A DNA stretch of 64,000 nt from Pterois miles (taxonomy: Eukaryota > Chordata > Actinopteri > Perciformes > Scorpaenidae). The notes beneath the pieces are model-generated. The model worked only from the letters and a program-made list of their open reading frames with translations, had not been told where the DNA came from and did no database searches. The translations under genes and the position numbers were made by a program. Location of the stretch: positions 9,326,501 to 9,390,500 of the forward strand of contig CAMQGK010000341.1 in the NCBI GenBank assembly GCA_947000775.1. The letters run 5' to 3'. Positions 1-12,200 of the stretch are shown here, piece after piece. Each line of letters begins with the position of its first letter. The stretch's first letter is position 1.

Positions 1-550
1 ACCTTCTCAGGTTTTCACATATTTCCGAGGACTCATCAGAGATGAAACAATTAATTGGAAATATTTCAAAATTACACTTTGATTTGTACTTAAGTAAAAC
101 AATATTAATAACATTTTGATGGTCATTTTGAGGAAACATTGTTTCTATCACCCTCTTTTCTCATAGTTGGCTTGGCCTCAATAAATGACAGGTCACGCCA
201 AATACATCGCCTCACACCTTATTGTGCAGAACACATTTCTGTCGAGGTGGCCATCCCTCCCATACACAACCAGGGGACCCAATCATATTGCACTCACCCT
301 TTGGCAAAGGCCCTCCAATCAGGGATGAGTAATGACTAGGCAGCCTTGCATGCAGTGATCCCAGCTTTGTAATTAGTCTTCCATTAACTTTTTCAACCTT
401 GGCGGCTGCAGGGTGCATGCTCAATACACACATACATACACACACGCCACAGCCTCAGACCAAAATAATGTCTTTTCTCCAAAATCGGAAATCAAAAGTG
501 AAGTATTTAGCAACATTTTCTACTCTACAGTAGTACAATTTACAATTTAT

Positions 551-1178
551 ACTGTATATTCCACCCAAAGACAGTATTAAGAAGTGGACGGAGTCACCAT
601 GACGACACCCATTGGTTTGGAGACTGCTGTTTTGAATCCTTGAGTTTGGCATTTTGGTCGTTGCCGTCTTGGTATTTGGCATTCACCGTGTCATTTTTTG
701 CAACCTGAAGTGACATGAGAGAGTGGAGCCCAACCGAATGTTAATTTAATAATTAGTCATTTTTAGGCGACCTAAAAAAGGTTATAATTAATGTTCATGA
801 ACTAACACACTGTGAAAGAGTTGAAGTTGTAAGACGAAAACACAGACAATTCCCAAACCAGACAACGATGTGGTAGCAACCTGTATTAGTCACGCCCTAA
901 AGCATACCCTACTTTATGGTCTATTTGACTCTAAATGGGACCAGAGTTTACTAAATAAACATGCTGTCTTGAAGAAGACTTGAAACTAGCAATTGAGACC
1001 ATAAACTCTGTACACTACAATGTTTACTGAGGTAATAAATCAAATGAGAAGTAGGCTCATTTTCTCATAGACTCATTTTTGCAACCAGAAGAGTCGCCCC
1101 CTGTTGGCCATTAGAAAGAAGCAAGTTTAAGGTACTTTCCACATTGGTTTCACTTCTCAGACCTGGAGGAAGCTCACT
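551..1178. repeat. MITE-like dispersed repeat (actgtatat-type end)
   Basis: It begins with ACTGTATAT and contains the segments around 591-740 (ACCCATTGGTTTGGAGACTGC, then TTTGGCATTTTGG) and 1088-1178 (AGTCGCCCCCTGTTGGCC, then TTCAGACCTGGAGG). I recognise these as parts of a common teleost dispersed repeat. The left end resembles the terminal inverted repeat of the element at 20283-20809. Borders are approximate and no clean target-site duplication was found. Confidence 0.45.
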
Positions 1179-3443
1179 GATTCCATGTTTAAGTGTAAAA
1201 ATTATACTCTTAGAGTATTACTAGCCACCATGATGCCTTGCGTGAATTATGTTCCTCACTTCCGGCGCGTCATGTCTCTGAATGGGAACCGGCATCTTCA
1301 GTGGTAACAGTATGCTAATCCTCTCTCCTAGAGCAATTGTATTCAAAAAAAAAAATCTAGTAAGAAATGTGCGAACACTAGCTATTCCAGCTCAAATGGG
1401 CTGATGTGTGCATAGCTCAGGGGAGGATGACCTGAAGAAGTGACCTAACATACACTAACATATTTAGCTACTTTAGTGTCTCTCTTGCTACAGACAGTGA
1501 AGCAATGCACAATCTGAAAAGCTCTGAGGCAGATCAGTACTTCCACAGTACAGAGGTTTTGTTTTTTCTACGCAGATAATCATACTTAAACTATTTTTAG
1601 TCTAATGCTGCCCTGCACTCTATTTCATAAACTGCCTTACATTTTAAACTGTACAGAAAATGGTAAAAGTAACATTACATAACAAGTATCATTCAACCAA
1701 TGCTACAACACTGTATCCTCCTTCAATCATAGCTGTTGGCACTGATGTCAGTCCTTTTAAGGACCCGATGTCTCTTTGCTGCTCTTTATAGCCCAACTGA
1801 TGGACACCAACTATATTCTGTACACTAGTGATGTTCTGTACAGATGATATTTTTCAACCGTTGGCTGAATAAATACTTCCACATCTTGCACAAAATCAAT
1901 ATGCATGTCATCCTCAGGTCTCCCTCTTTCTCTCCCGACCAAGCCAGAAACCGCCACTATTTGTTCCTGTGAGATTTCAGTAAGTTTGCGAGCCCACAGT
2001 GCCCGGAGCTCCGGTCCCGACTGCAGCTTGAGTGGAGATGACTAGAGCAGTGAAAATGTACATTTCAACTTAATTTATGCAGCAGCAACTCTGTCAACAC
2101 GGATGCTGTTTGCATGTAATCCCGTTGCCAATATTGATGTTGCAGCAGTGTTATTTAATAAAAGGTTAATAAAGTTAATGTTTATTACATCAGCTGAATA
2201 TTTTGGCATTTAAAATTTTCATTAATCACTGTTGAAATCATGTCATGCGCTCTGTACGGAAAACACTTGGTCTACTGTGTGGAACACCATGAAGCTTAAT
2301 GATCTTCAGTCCACAGGCAGAGGAGTTACTTTTCCCCACTTTTCTCAAAAGGTCTTGGTCCAAAAGACACCCGTCAAAGTGTAGACTGCCCAGTGGATAT
2401 TCTCCAGGAGAATGAGCACACAAACATGCTTGTCTGCCTCGAAACAACAGAGGAGCGCTGCCTGGAGGGCGCTGAAGGGCGAAAAGTGTACAGAACACCG
2501 TACCACAGCTCTGCAATGACATTTTAGATTAATTATCTGTTAAAAATAAAGCAGGATTATGAAAAATGAAGGCAAATTACTTTTCAAAAGAAGCACCATT
2601 GGTGGTTAGCCACTATAGTTAGCGTATGGGACTATTACTGCTACATCCACTACGTCACCAGAAGTTACTAACATAGCGATTTTTACACCCCCGAGAATAA
2701 GGTGGATAATGTTTTAGCTTTTTATTCTTTTTGTTTATGTGTAATCATTAATATAAAGCAGGCATGACACAATGACATATATGGAGTTTGGGTGTCATCA
2801 CTAATCCACATGATAATGAATAAACAGTGTATTTTAAAGTGTACTGTATGTGATTAACGTGATTTTGAGTCCGACTCCTATTCAGGAAAATGCTCTCCAT
2901 TTATCCACAGACGCTTTGTTTATGACTGTACAGTCTGTACTGTATGTGTGCATGCAGGAGATAAGCTGACTTTGAAGGTGCAAGCTGTTTTAAGTACAAG
3001 CTGGTGAAATTTACTTTTATAAAGAAAAAGTCACAGATCACCTTCTCTGTTGTATTTGATTCATTTTACGCTATTAGGAAGCCTCGGCTGGCAGTGTTTG
3101 TTTGGATACAGGCAGAATGTCAATGTTCTACACTGGCATTTCTAGTTTTTATTTAGCATCCTGGTCTGGTTGATATCTGTCAAATACCATATGATATGTT
3201 TCTGATCTGGAGAATGAAAGAAGTTGCCCAGGCCTTCTGCAGAATGTGGACGTGCTGTAACAGAAACTTACACAAAGAGATTGACAGAGAAGGAGAGGGA
3301 GCCCGAGAGAAGAGGCTACATGACATGGATACCAAGATTTTCCGTTTGGTTTTGTTTCAGCACAAGTTGTAAACTCTGAGTAACATTTCTCTTTTCTGTT
3401 ATCACATCAAACACAACATAGGAGAGATGTAATCAACATCAGT

Positions 3444-3493
3444 GGTGTATGTGTGTGTGTGTGTATGTGTGTGTCAATATGTGTGTGTGTGTG
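3444..3493. repeat. GT-rich microsatellite
   Basis: An imperfect (GT)n tract interrupted by TATG and CAATATG. It lies inside an intron with no sign of function. Confidence 0.8.
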
Positions 3494-4389
3494 CATACAC
3501 AACGGCACTTCTTTGTGTTTCAGCGCAAGGCATGAATTTATGATTCATCCTGTTTCACAGTGGGCAGTCAATTTCAGAATAGAGCTCCATAAAAGAGTAA
3601 TGGAAATTCCTGGGGAGCTGCTGTCCTGTGGCCTTCCAGCACCCAGTGGTATGCGCTATCTTGGCATATTATCACTTTTCTCACAATCTGTTTGTCAGCG
3701 AGCCCACGACTTCAAAGGAGACTTAAAGCTTTCTTTCATTTTCTGGCGGGGTTGAGAAAGCGAGTCTACATTTTATGAACAAAGAACCCCCAAGACATCC
3801 AGCAAAATAAAATGTTACCATCCTGGATGCAGCTCCTAACATTTACTCCAAAGTGTGGATCATAAACTATTAATAGATATAGGTCTGTGTGAGCACCAGA
3901 AGGGTGCCTCTTTGAATCAAATCCTTGTGTTGGGCAGGGTCAGGAATGGGGCGAAAGCTGGTGAGCTCCCTTTATTCCCCCATAGCATCGCTATCCTGCA
4001 TGGAGGAGGATGGGGGGCGGAGAGCCACCATTGTTGCTGTTGTGTATAAAATTGCCATTATTCAGTCAGGCGATTATCTGCTACCGTGGTGTGTAATGCA
4101 TTTCTGTGACTGTGACTGATGCCAGCACATCTAAGACTCCACTGGAGAAGGGTGAAAGTGAAAGAGGTGACCTCTTTCTCTTTCTTTTTCTCCTTAGTCT
4201 TTCAAAAGCTCTGTGCATGACTCATTTTAGACACATCACAGCAGTTTGGAAAGGGTACATGGCCAGTGGATAGCTTTATATCAGTCTTTATAAACCGACA
4301 GAAGTCATCCTGTTTCATTATGAATTGTAACAGCATTGTCAAAATGTGGATTGAAGTGACTTGGTATTATATTATTTCCATGTAATTAT

Positions 4390-4758
4390 TAGGGCTGTCA
4401 AAGAATGCAAATTTGTTTTAACGCCACTAATTTCTTTAACGCATAATGCAAGTATTTTGGAGGTTGTAGCAGGCTCAAAGATACTGGCATCATATGAAAC
4501 TAGAAAACCTAAGGAATCCATTAGTACTAACCATGGCATACTAGCTTGTCATCAAGAAATGGTAATGCTCCAAACTTATGTTAAATTTTGCCAAGGAAAA
4601 ACTGGCATGGCCATATTCAAAGGGGTCCCTTGACCTCTGACCTCAACATATGTGAATGAAAATGGGTTCTATGGGTACCCACGTGTCTTTATCACGATTC
4701 ACTATTGACAATTATGTGATTGATCCCAATTAAATATTTGAATGGACTGACAGCCCTA
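4390..4758 (-). mobile_element. hAT-type MITE, agggctgtca family
   Basis: The element starts TAGGGCTGTCAAAG and ends CTGACAGCCCTA, giving short terminal inverted repeats. It is flanked by GTAATTAT (4382-4389) and GTAATTAA (4759-4766), an 8-bp target duplication with one mismatch, as expected for hAT transposition. It has no transposase frame. It is related, in opposite orientation, to the element at 33458-34096: both carry the block GCAAATTTGTTTTAAC or its complement, and GGTCAAGGGACCCCTTTGAA-like sequence. It sits directly against a retroelement tail. Confidence 0.75.
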
Positions 4759-4822
4759 GTAATTAAATTGAATTTCCCCACTGTGGGACTAATAAAGGTA
4801 GATCTTCTTCTTCTTCTTCTTC
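4759..4822 (+). mobile_element. SINE/LINE 3' tail with (TTC)n
   Basis: GAATTTCCCCACTGTGGGACTAATAAAGG followed by a CTT/TTC run. The same tail occurs at 5491 and at the end of the SINE at 56190, so it is the 3' end of a retroposon family. The MITE at 4390 seems to have inserted beside or into this copy, and the head is not visible. Confidence 0.65.
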
Positions 4823-5490
4823 TAATTTTTTGGCATATGTCGGCTCTCCAACGTAATAAAGCCCTTTCATATTAAACTGAATGAATGAATTTGGTGCTGA
4901 GGGTTGACAGAAAAATTGTTCTGAGCCAACAAATAGTAATAAATTGAAATGGCTCAAATTACTAAACTATGAACTTAATTCATAATTTGTCATTCTAAAC
5001 TTTTGGTCTGCAAACCAGACTTTTTTGTGCTGTTTGTTCTGTTCATCAAACAGAAAGGAACCTCTCTGCTTCCTAATCAAAGGTTGGTTTTCTGTAGCAA
5101 AACTATAATGCCAACACTGCAACAGTGTCGGAGTTTGAAGTTACAGCTTTCAAATAATGCACAAACGATTCAGTGCACAGTTGGTAGTTTTGGGGGTCTG
5201 GGATCGTCAGGAGCAAATACAGGTCATCCTGAGTCATTAGAAAGTTTGAAATCTCAGTACCAGGCAGTAGAAAGAGAGGACTGACGGGCATTGATCATCA
5301 ACACCCACTGAGCTATTCAAGTTATGTTGTGCCAAGAGCCTGATTTTATCTTTTCTGAATTTTGTAGACCTTTCTCCACAGACATACTGTAGCAGCCTAG
5401 CCACCATATGTGGTACATAGATTTCTATTCAACATTGTTAAGAAATGAACCTGTCATCTGCATCTGTCTGTGATCATCATCACATATAGT

Positions 5491-5552
5491 GTAAATTTCC
5501 CCACTGTGGGACTAATAAAGGAATATCTTATCTTATCTTATCTTATCTTATC
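5491..5552 (+). mobile_element. SINE/LINE 3' tail with (ATCTT)n
   Basis: TAAATTTCCCCACTGTGGGACTAATAAAGGAATATC and then repeated TTATC pentamers. It shares its tail with 4759-4822 and with the SINE at 56190, but carries a different microsatellite. It is a 5'-truncated retroposon fragment. Confidence 0.65.
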
Positions 5553-6174
5553 ACATAGTACAGTTGTTGTTTGCAGGTTGTTTGCATTTAGAGCTATCTG
5601 ACTTTAAAAACAAAAGAAAAACAGAAATGAATGTTTATGTTATTATCTGTATTATTTTTTTTATGATGCTGAATAAGTCACTTTGTTTATTAAAGGTTTT
5701 CAATTTCACAGCTTGTTTTTTATGATATTTGTTTGAGATTTTAATATTCCATGTTTTTTCTCTTTTCAACATTTAATATTGTCTTCCCGAGTAGCAGAGT
5801 AAAATACTTAATTTGCCATTTCGTCTTGTAATTTTCAGCTTGGGTGAAAGTCTTCTCCAGTTCTCATCTTTAATGTTGCAATTTCACATTGCGACAGTTT
5901 GTTCGATGCTGAGGCGTATTACTCTGCTCAAAAAGTGCACCCATTCAGTAATGCTTATCCTGATGCGATGTGCGGTGTTACTCTCTAAAATCAGTCCAAG
6001 AGGGTATAGTTTGGGAGGTCTTGATAGGGAGGGTAACTAATTAGATTTCTGAATATCTGTGATTGTGATCATCAGATCTAAACTTGTCTAGTTAGTTTTT
6101 CTGTCATGTAATTTACCAGAGACTTCTTCATGTGATGACTTATTGCTCCTCTGTCTCTTTTTCCTCCTGTGCAG

Positions 6175-6253
6175 ATCACACGGATCATTTTCTGTGTCTT
6201 CCTCGAGACTGACTTTGCCATCTATAAGAAGAAAATGACTGTCATTTTTCCAG
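6175..6253 (+). CDS. macrod2: macrod2 exon: C-terminal end of macro domain
   Basis: This 79-nt exon follows a strong polypyrimidine tract (CTCTGTCTCTTTTTCCTCCTGTGCAG) and precedes the donor GTATGT. Only one frame is open: it starts in phase 0 and leaves phase 1, encoding ITRIIFCVFLETDFAIYKKK then MTVIFP. This is the strongest match in the window to MACROD2, where the domain ends in a FCVFLE-DF-IYKKKM pattern. An ATG at 6235 with A at -3 could serve as an internal start for a tail-only product; I recall such an isoform annotated for mammals beginning at the equivalent Met. Confidence 0.85.
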
Positions 6254-9200
6254 GTATGTGTGTTTACTTCCAATATCAGTAATCACTAATATCCGTATCA
6301 GTAATACCATATCCTTACACTGCCTCTGTTACCATATTGCTGTTTTGAACTAGTTACTGGATAGATGCCTGACTGATATGTTATATGTTTTTGAAGATTT
6401 TGCATAATATGCAATGTCACCATCTACCTAATTGACCATCTATATAGACCCAAGCAGCTTTGCTACCTTATTATCCTAGAAGAGATCTGCAGCTAGAGAT
6501 ATGTTGTTCCTGGAACCAATAGGAAGAAGAACTTGTCAGGCTTGGGTGACACCTTCAAATGTAAACAAAGTCTCTGCATGTACATTTGGGAGATTAACAG
6601 TGAGAATTTATGCTTACAGTTGGTAAGACAAATGTCGGCTTCTCTCTATGGATTGCCTTAATAGGACTGGAATAGTGACGTTTCTTGTCAGCGAACCAGC
6701 ACGCTGATATTTACATAATTGTTGATATTCTGATGAGACTTTAATGTCACATTTGATTGACTGTAATGATAGTCCTCGGCAGTGAATGCCTCCTGCTAGA
6801 ACAAAAAAATCATGGATTCATAGCAACTGCTGATCGTCCTTGGTTACAGCTCCTCATTTCTATATGTGAAATAAACAAACATCCATTATCTTCTACTCCC
6901 ACTCTCTTTTCTGTCTCTCTCTCAATTCCCTCCCCTCTTTCACGCCATCATCTTTTTTTTCGGAGGCCAGGAGCAGTCGCCAGCTCTGATGGGGGCTCCA
7001 CGGAGGATTGAGTTTAATAGCTGGGGAGCTGAAAGAGGCTGGCTGGCTTCACCAGCCTAGCATTACCTCCCATTTACCTCACTTTTCCCCTCCCCACCTC
7101 CCCAACGGAATACCGGCTCTCAGGCCTTCATCTCGCTGCTCCCAGATGGAGAGTGTTTTGTTCCCCCTGCGCTCCTGTCATCTGTCCCGCTCCCCGCCCA
7201 GGCTCTACCTCTGAAAGATTACATTCTAGGGAGAGACCTTAATTATGATGCCTGCCCCCGTGCACCCAGCACCCGTCTCATCATATTAGTGCTCTGAGAT
7301 GAGAATCTGGAGCTGTTGTTCTCCAGTTATCACTCTTGCTATTTACAAGTGCTGTCAGTGGATAAATGCCCTATATCTCTCCACAGCTGTGAAACAGAGC
7401 GGAGACAAAACAGCAGGCTCTGTGTGTGCCGCAAAGGGAAATCAGAAAGTTCTGAGACCGCCATTATTTTAAGATAACTCTTTAAAAACTATTGTTTACC
7501 ATCATGCAAAGAGGTGCTAATGAGGGAGACAGAGGTTAGCCTTTGATTAAATGTGAGATCGATCCAGGCGGCTACCACAGCCCACACCTCGATGCCAGCC
7601 CACGCTCTTTTCCTCATCACAGCTCCTCGCTTGTAACTTGCCCTTTGACCTCTGGGGTCAGAGCCATCTTTATCACTGCTCTGTGTATGTAGGCTAGAGA
7701 GGATATTAATTCCATTATAAACCAGGAGGCTAAATAAGTGTGACATTCCCACTCAGGGTCATTGTCTGGAGTGAGGCACAACACTGGCCCACACCTGCTC
7801 CAGTCCTTCACCTCGTGCGCTTGTTCAAAGCGTTTATCATCCTACCTCTATGAAAACAGCAGCTCTTTTAACATGTACAATGAGGACGATTCAAAGATAA
7901 CACAATTACTGGTGCTGCGATCCTAGACGCTAGATGCTCGTGTAATGGAGTCAATTCATAGATTTTATCCAACCGGGCAGCACCACGTGTATGAGTTTAA
8001 CCATAGCTGATAGGTGTGTGTTAAAAATAGAAATGCTGATTGACATAATTGCACCATGTAGGGAATGCATAACCCCGTAGTGTGAAAAGACTTGCATTTA
8101 GCCAAGGTAGAGTGGCGGTAGTGAATAAGAGGCTGTGAATTAGCTCTGCAGGTGTGCTTGTAAGCTTTCTGAACATCCCATCATCCTCTCTGCTAGAGAC
8201 AGACAGTCAGGTAGATCTTGCGGCAATGCTGAATGCATCACACAGAGGCCCGAGACCATTCTGTCTCCTGCAGCATGCTCTCGCTTTCAATAACCCTCTG
8301 TCACATCGACCCCCTCCCCGTAGACTCTCCACTATGCCGCTAGCCCATTACCTCATCCTTCCACTTTCTATCATTCTTCCTTGTTACATCAAGGAGGAGC
8401 TTCTCCACTGCCTCCTCTATCAGCGAGCTGTGTTGTGAATAGCGGCTGTGATCACTTTGTAATTTGTATGTATGGTCGTGTGAAACTCAGGATCCTCCCT
8501 GTGACATCAGTTTCAAGCATGTCTAGAGCCCAGAGCAGGCACAATAGATTTTTTTTTTTTATTGAAGTGTTACCATTCTCATTTTTCATTGTATAGCTAC
8601 TCTCCTCATATTCAAGCAATCTGTCAAGTGACAATGACTGGAGCAGGAACGTGTAAACAGGACATTTGCATACAGGAAATTGCTTTATTACAATGTGCAT
8701 TCCCACAAGCTGTCACTATGAGAGAGCCAAAATATGGTTACATCTCTGCAGAAGGAGGGAACTGAAAGATGGCCCGTGTCGACAAGAATACTCATGCACA
8801 CCTGCATGCAGGCAGCCACGACGCACAAACACATATATAAAACAGGAAGTTGCGCCTAGTCAAGCAGTGAATATTAAAACACTGACATGACATTAAAACA
8901 AATGGCTGCAGATTATTTTTGTGCCCAACATTCAAACAGACTCGTGCTGCTGTTCTGATGAGTAGAGATGGAGTTCTCCCAAACAGACAAAGGTCTTTTT
9001 AATGCATGCCAGCTCAAGGAGTACTTCAGCTGTTTAGAGTCATACGTTGTACAAAGGAGGCCTCTCAATCTCAAATACTGAAATACGCAACAAGCTAATA
9101 CACACAGCAACTATATGTAAAGCTCTTGCCTCTATAGTCCCATTCACCATCCATTACCCACCTCGTCAACTGAGCTCATAACCAGTGATATAATGACCTA

Positions 9201-12200
9201 TTCATTACTTTGAAAAGCCATAAACTGTGCACATCTCAAAGGTGCTGTCGTGATCTGGTTCAGAGGACCATACAGTAGATGTTTACATCATTTGAAGGAA
9301 TACACACAGCCAGAAAATTTCAAGGAATTACCATGGTTGTATTTTTAGAAAAAAAGTCTAACCATTAATTGACAAAGTTTAATCAATGCAATTAATCATT
9401 ATTCTATTAAGTATTCAGACTGGTTCATAGATCTTGATTGACCGCATGCTTGCCTTGGCACGCATTATTTGCGAGCATGGAAGCAGTCAAGCAGCTGTGG
9501 TTGTAGAGAGTAAAAGCATGTTGAAATTGATTCTGGGTACTCTCCTTCACTAATATGATCCGGGTGGCTGCCCACAAGCTGGGCTCCATCTCTTCTTCCC
9601 CTCAATCAGACACAGCGCTGACAATATTAACACAGCCCACAGATCTGCAGGGGCTGCTGCCTTCCCCCCAACTGTTTCACTGACTCTCCAATTGACATTT
9701 GTTTACATGGCTCTTAATACACTCCATACTCCCAACCTCATAACCCACACACATCTACCCCCCAAAATGTCCATAATAAAAGCATCTCCACAACCTCCCA
9801 CTGCTGTGGATGAAGTAAAGCTATGATGTGCACACGCTTCTATATCATACACGTGTAATATGTGGACAGAGGATATGAAGGGCTACAGGAACCCTGTGAG
9901 GGGTGAAAATTAAGTCTGTGTTGCGTTCACGAGGAGCAGGGAAATGAGGAGGCCATGGTGTGTTAGTCATGTGGTTGCCATGCAGCACAGTGGCTCAGGG
10001 TCGCCCAGTCAGCTTTGGCAGACATGAGGATTCAGTTTAGCTCATCATATGTCAAAATGGTCACATGTTTGTGCATAAATCAGAGACATGTAGAAAATAC
10101 AAACAAGTACAAATACCTGCTTATCAACATGTGGAATACTGGCCAGACACAGATACTTGTTGGTAATATAGAGGTTTAAAACTTGCTTAGCTGTAGTATT
10201 TTAAAACTTAAAATCAACCATCCCTCACACACCGTAATGACAAGTTATTCTAGCATGTAACTTAGAGGAGTAGCTCTTTCACTCTCTTGGCAATGATTTA
10301 ACAAAAAGATCAATACATCTTTTCAAGCCTTAGTTTTGAGGATCAATACCACCGCTAGACGGTTAGCTTAGCTTAGCATAAAGAACTGAAGCAGGGGCAA
10401 ACAGCTAGTCCGGCTCTCAAGTTTATTATATGAAGTATACTTGAGTAAAGTTCAAGTATATATTTCCCAAGTATACCTTATGTATGTATATAGTACTTGT
10501 AAGCGTACTGCTTTAATACTCAATAATAATTGGCCCACTCTTTAGTGTATAAAAGTGTATTTTTAAGGATACTGTAAGTATAAGAACAGTAAGCTTTGAG
10601 TACACAACTAGTTTACACCTAAATTAACTTAGTTGACTTTTCAAAGTACACTTAAGTACTATTTACAATGCACTTACAATAAAGTACACTTTTTTAAGTA
10701 CACTGGAATACCACTTTAAGTATTACAGAATTAGTATATTTATTATTAGTACATTGATGTTGAATTTAATGACATCTATTTTGAAGTACACTTTTCAAAA
10801 GTACATGTTATATATACTTTAAATTAAGCACAAAAAGTATAATTTTAATGATATTTGTGCACTTTAATTACATTTCTAATACACTAAAGTATACTACCTT
10901 TTGGCATGGGCTCACACTTTAATGGGCAAGTCTATGGGCCTGTGAGGCAAGAACACAAAATACTTTTCTTAAGTATATCTCCATCAAAAGATTAAAGTAC
11001 AAGTAGGCCTTGCCCAATATACTTTGACTTTTCTGTATACTTGTCAGCTGTCCAAAGTAAAAACAAAATATGTCTATACTGTACACACCTCTAAATCTCA
11101 CTGAAAGTGTAAACTGTAGTTTTGACATGTTGGACTATTTCTTGGCCGGGTGAAGAGACTTCATGGTGTTCTGTCATCACTGTGAGGTTGCCAGGCAACC
11201 AGTGGGCCTAATAACGTGCTAGTTAGTGAGTTTTTGAGTTAACTGATGCTGTAGTTTCATATTTAGTGCACAGGAATGACAGTCGCATGGATCCTCTCAT
11301 CTAATCCTCTGAAAGAAAGCATATTTCACAAAATGTCAAACTATTGAACAGCTGATTCAAGTGTCTTGTCTGTTTTACATCATAATAGTTTTTGCTCGTC
11401 CAAAGCTCAAGCCAGTCATCTAGTAAGAATATCTTGTCTTTACCCCTAGAAAGAATTTAAGGTGTCATATATTGTTATTGTAGACCAAGTCACATACATT
11501 TCCTGCACTGACAGCAGTGTTGAGCCGTGGTAATGATGTTATAGCATGTGGTGGTAGCGACATGAGACACCTTATGTTTCTGTTCTTGCACTATTGTTAT
11601 ACTGTATCAGTGGGCCTCCCTTTGTTTCCCCAAGCAGGGTTAGATTAATGCACTGTACCCTTTTATTCAGTGTTATACAAAAGAAAAGTCTGTCGCTGGA
11701 TCCGCTGGGAGCTCTGATGGTTACACTTCTTCAGAGCAGATGACAACAGCCTTTCATCAAAGCTAACACTTGCTTTTGCTTGTTAACCACGGCGCAATCA
11801 TTGCTCAGACTCATGCACAGCCGTACACACATATATATATGTGCCTTCACTCTGTTCGTATGAGCCGTGCACATTAAAAACGCAAGCATACTATATATAC
11901 TGTGGCTTGACTCAAAGAATGCTGAGGCATGCTGAGATCTGAGTGTGTGTTTGTAGGACGGGGTTCGGGATCCGTGAGCAGGCATCCACAGTTCCTCTCT
12001 CTCATTCTGCAGTTCCCCCCTGAAGCATCATCCAAAGTCTCTTTCTCATCTCCTGCTGTGCAACTCAACTCGTCCACCCAGAAACACCTTTAGTTCACCC
12101 TCGTCTGTCTCGCACAGTAGACATATAGAGAAAAGAAGTGGAAAATCAAAGGGTTTTTTCTTAAAGGCGCAGTTGTCCACCCCTGCAGTCCTTGAAATCT

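Larger units (their letters stand above)
1..6174 (+). other. macrod2: macrod2 intron (5' end outside window)
   Basis: No exon with convincing splice sites and macro-domain codons was found in this stretch. The open frames here are short, lack codon bias and overlap repeats. It holds a MITE-like element (551-1178), a GT-rich microsatellite (3444-3493), a hAT-type MITE (4390-4758) and two retroelement tails (4759-4822, 5491-5552). A polypyrimidine tract directly precedes the acceptor at 6174. The preceding macro-domain exon is presumed to lie before base 1. Confidence 0.6.
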
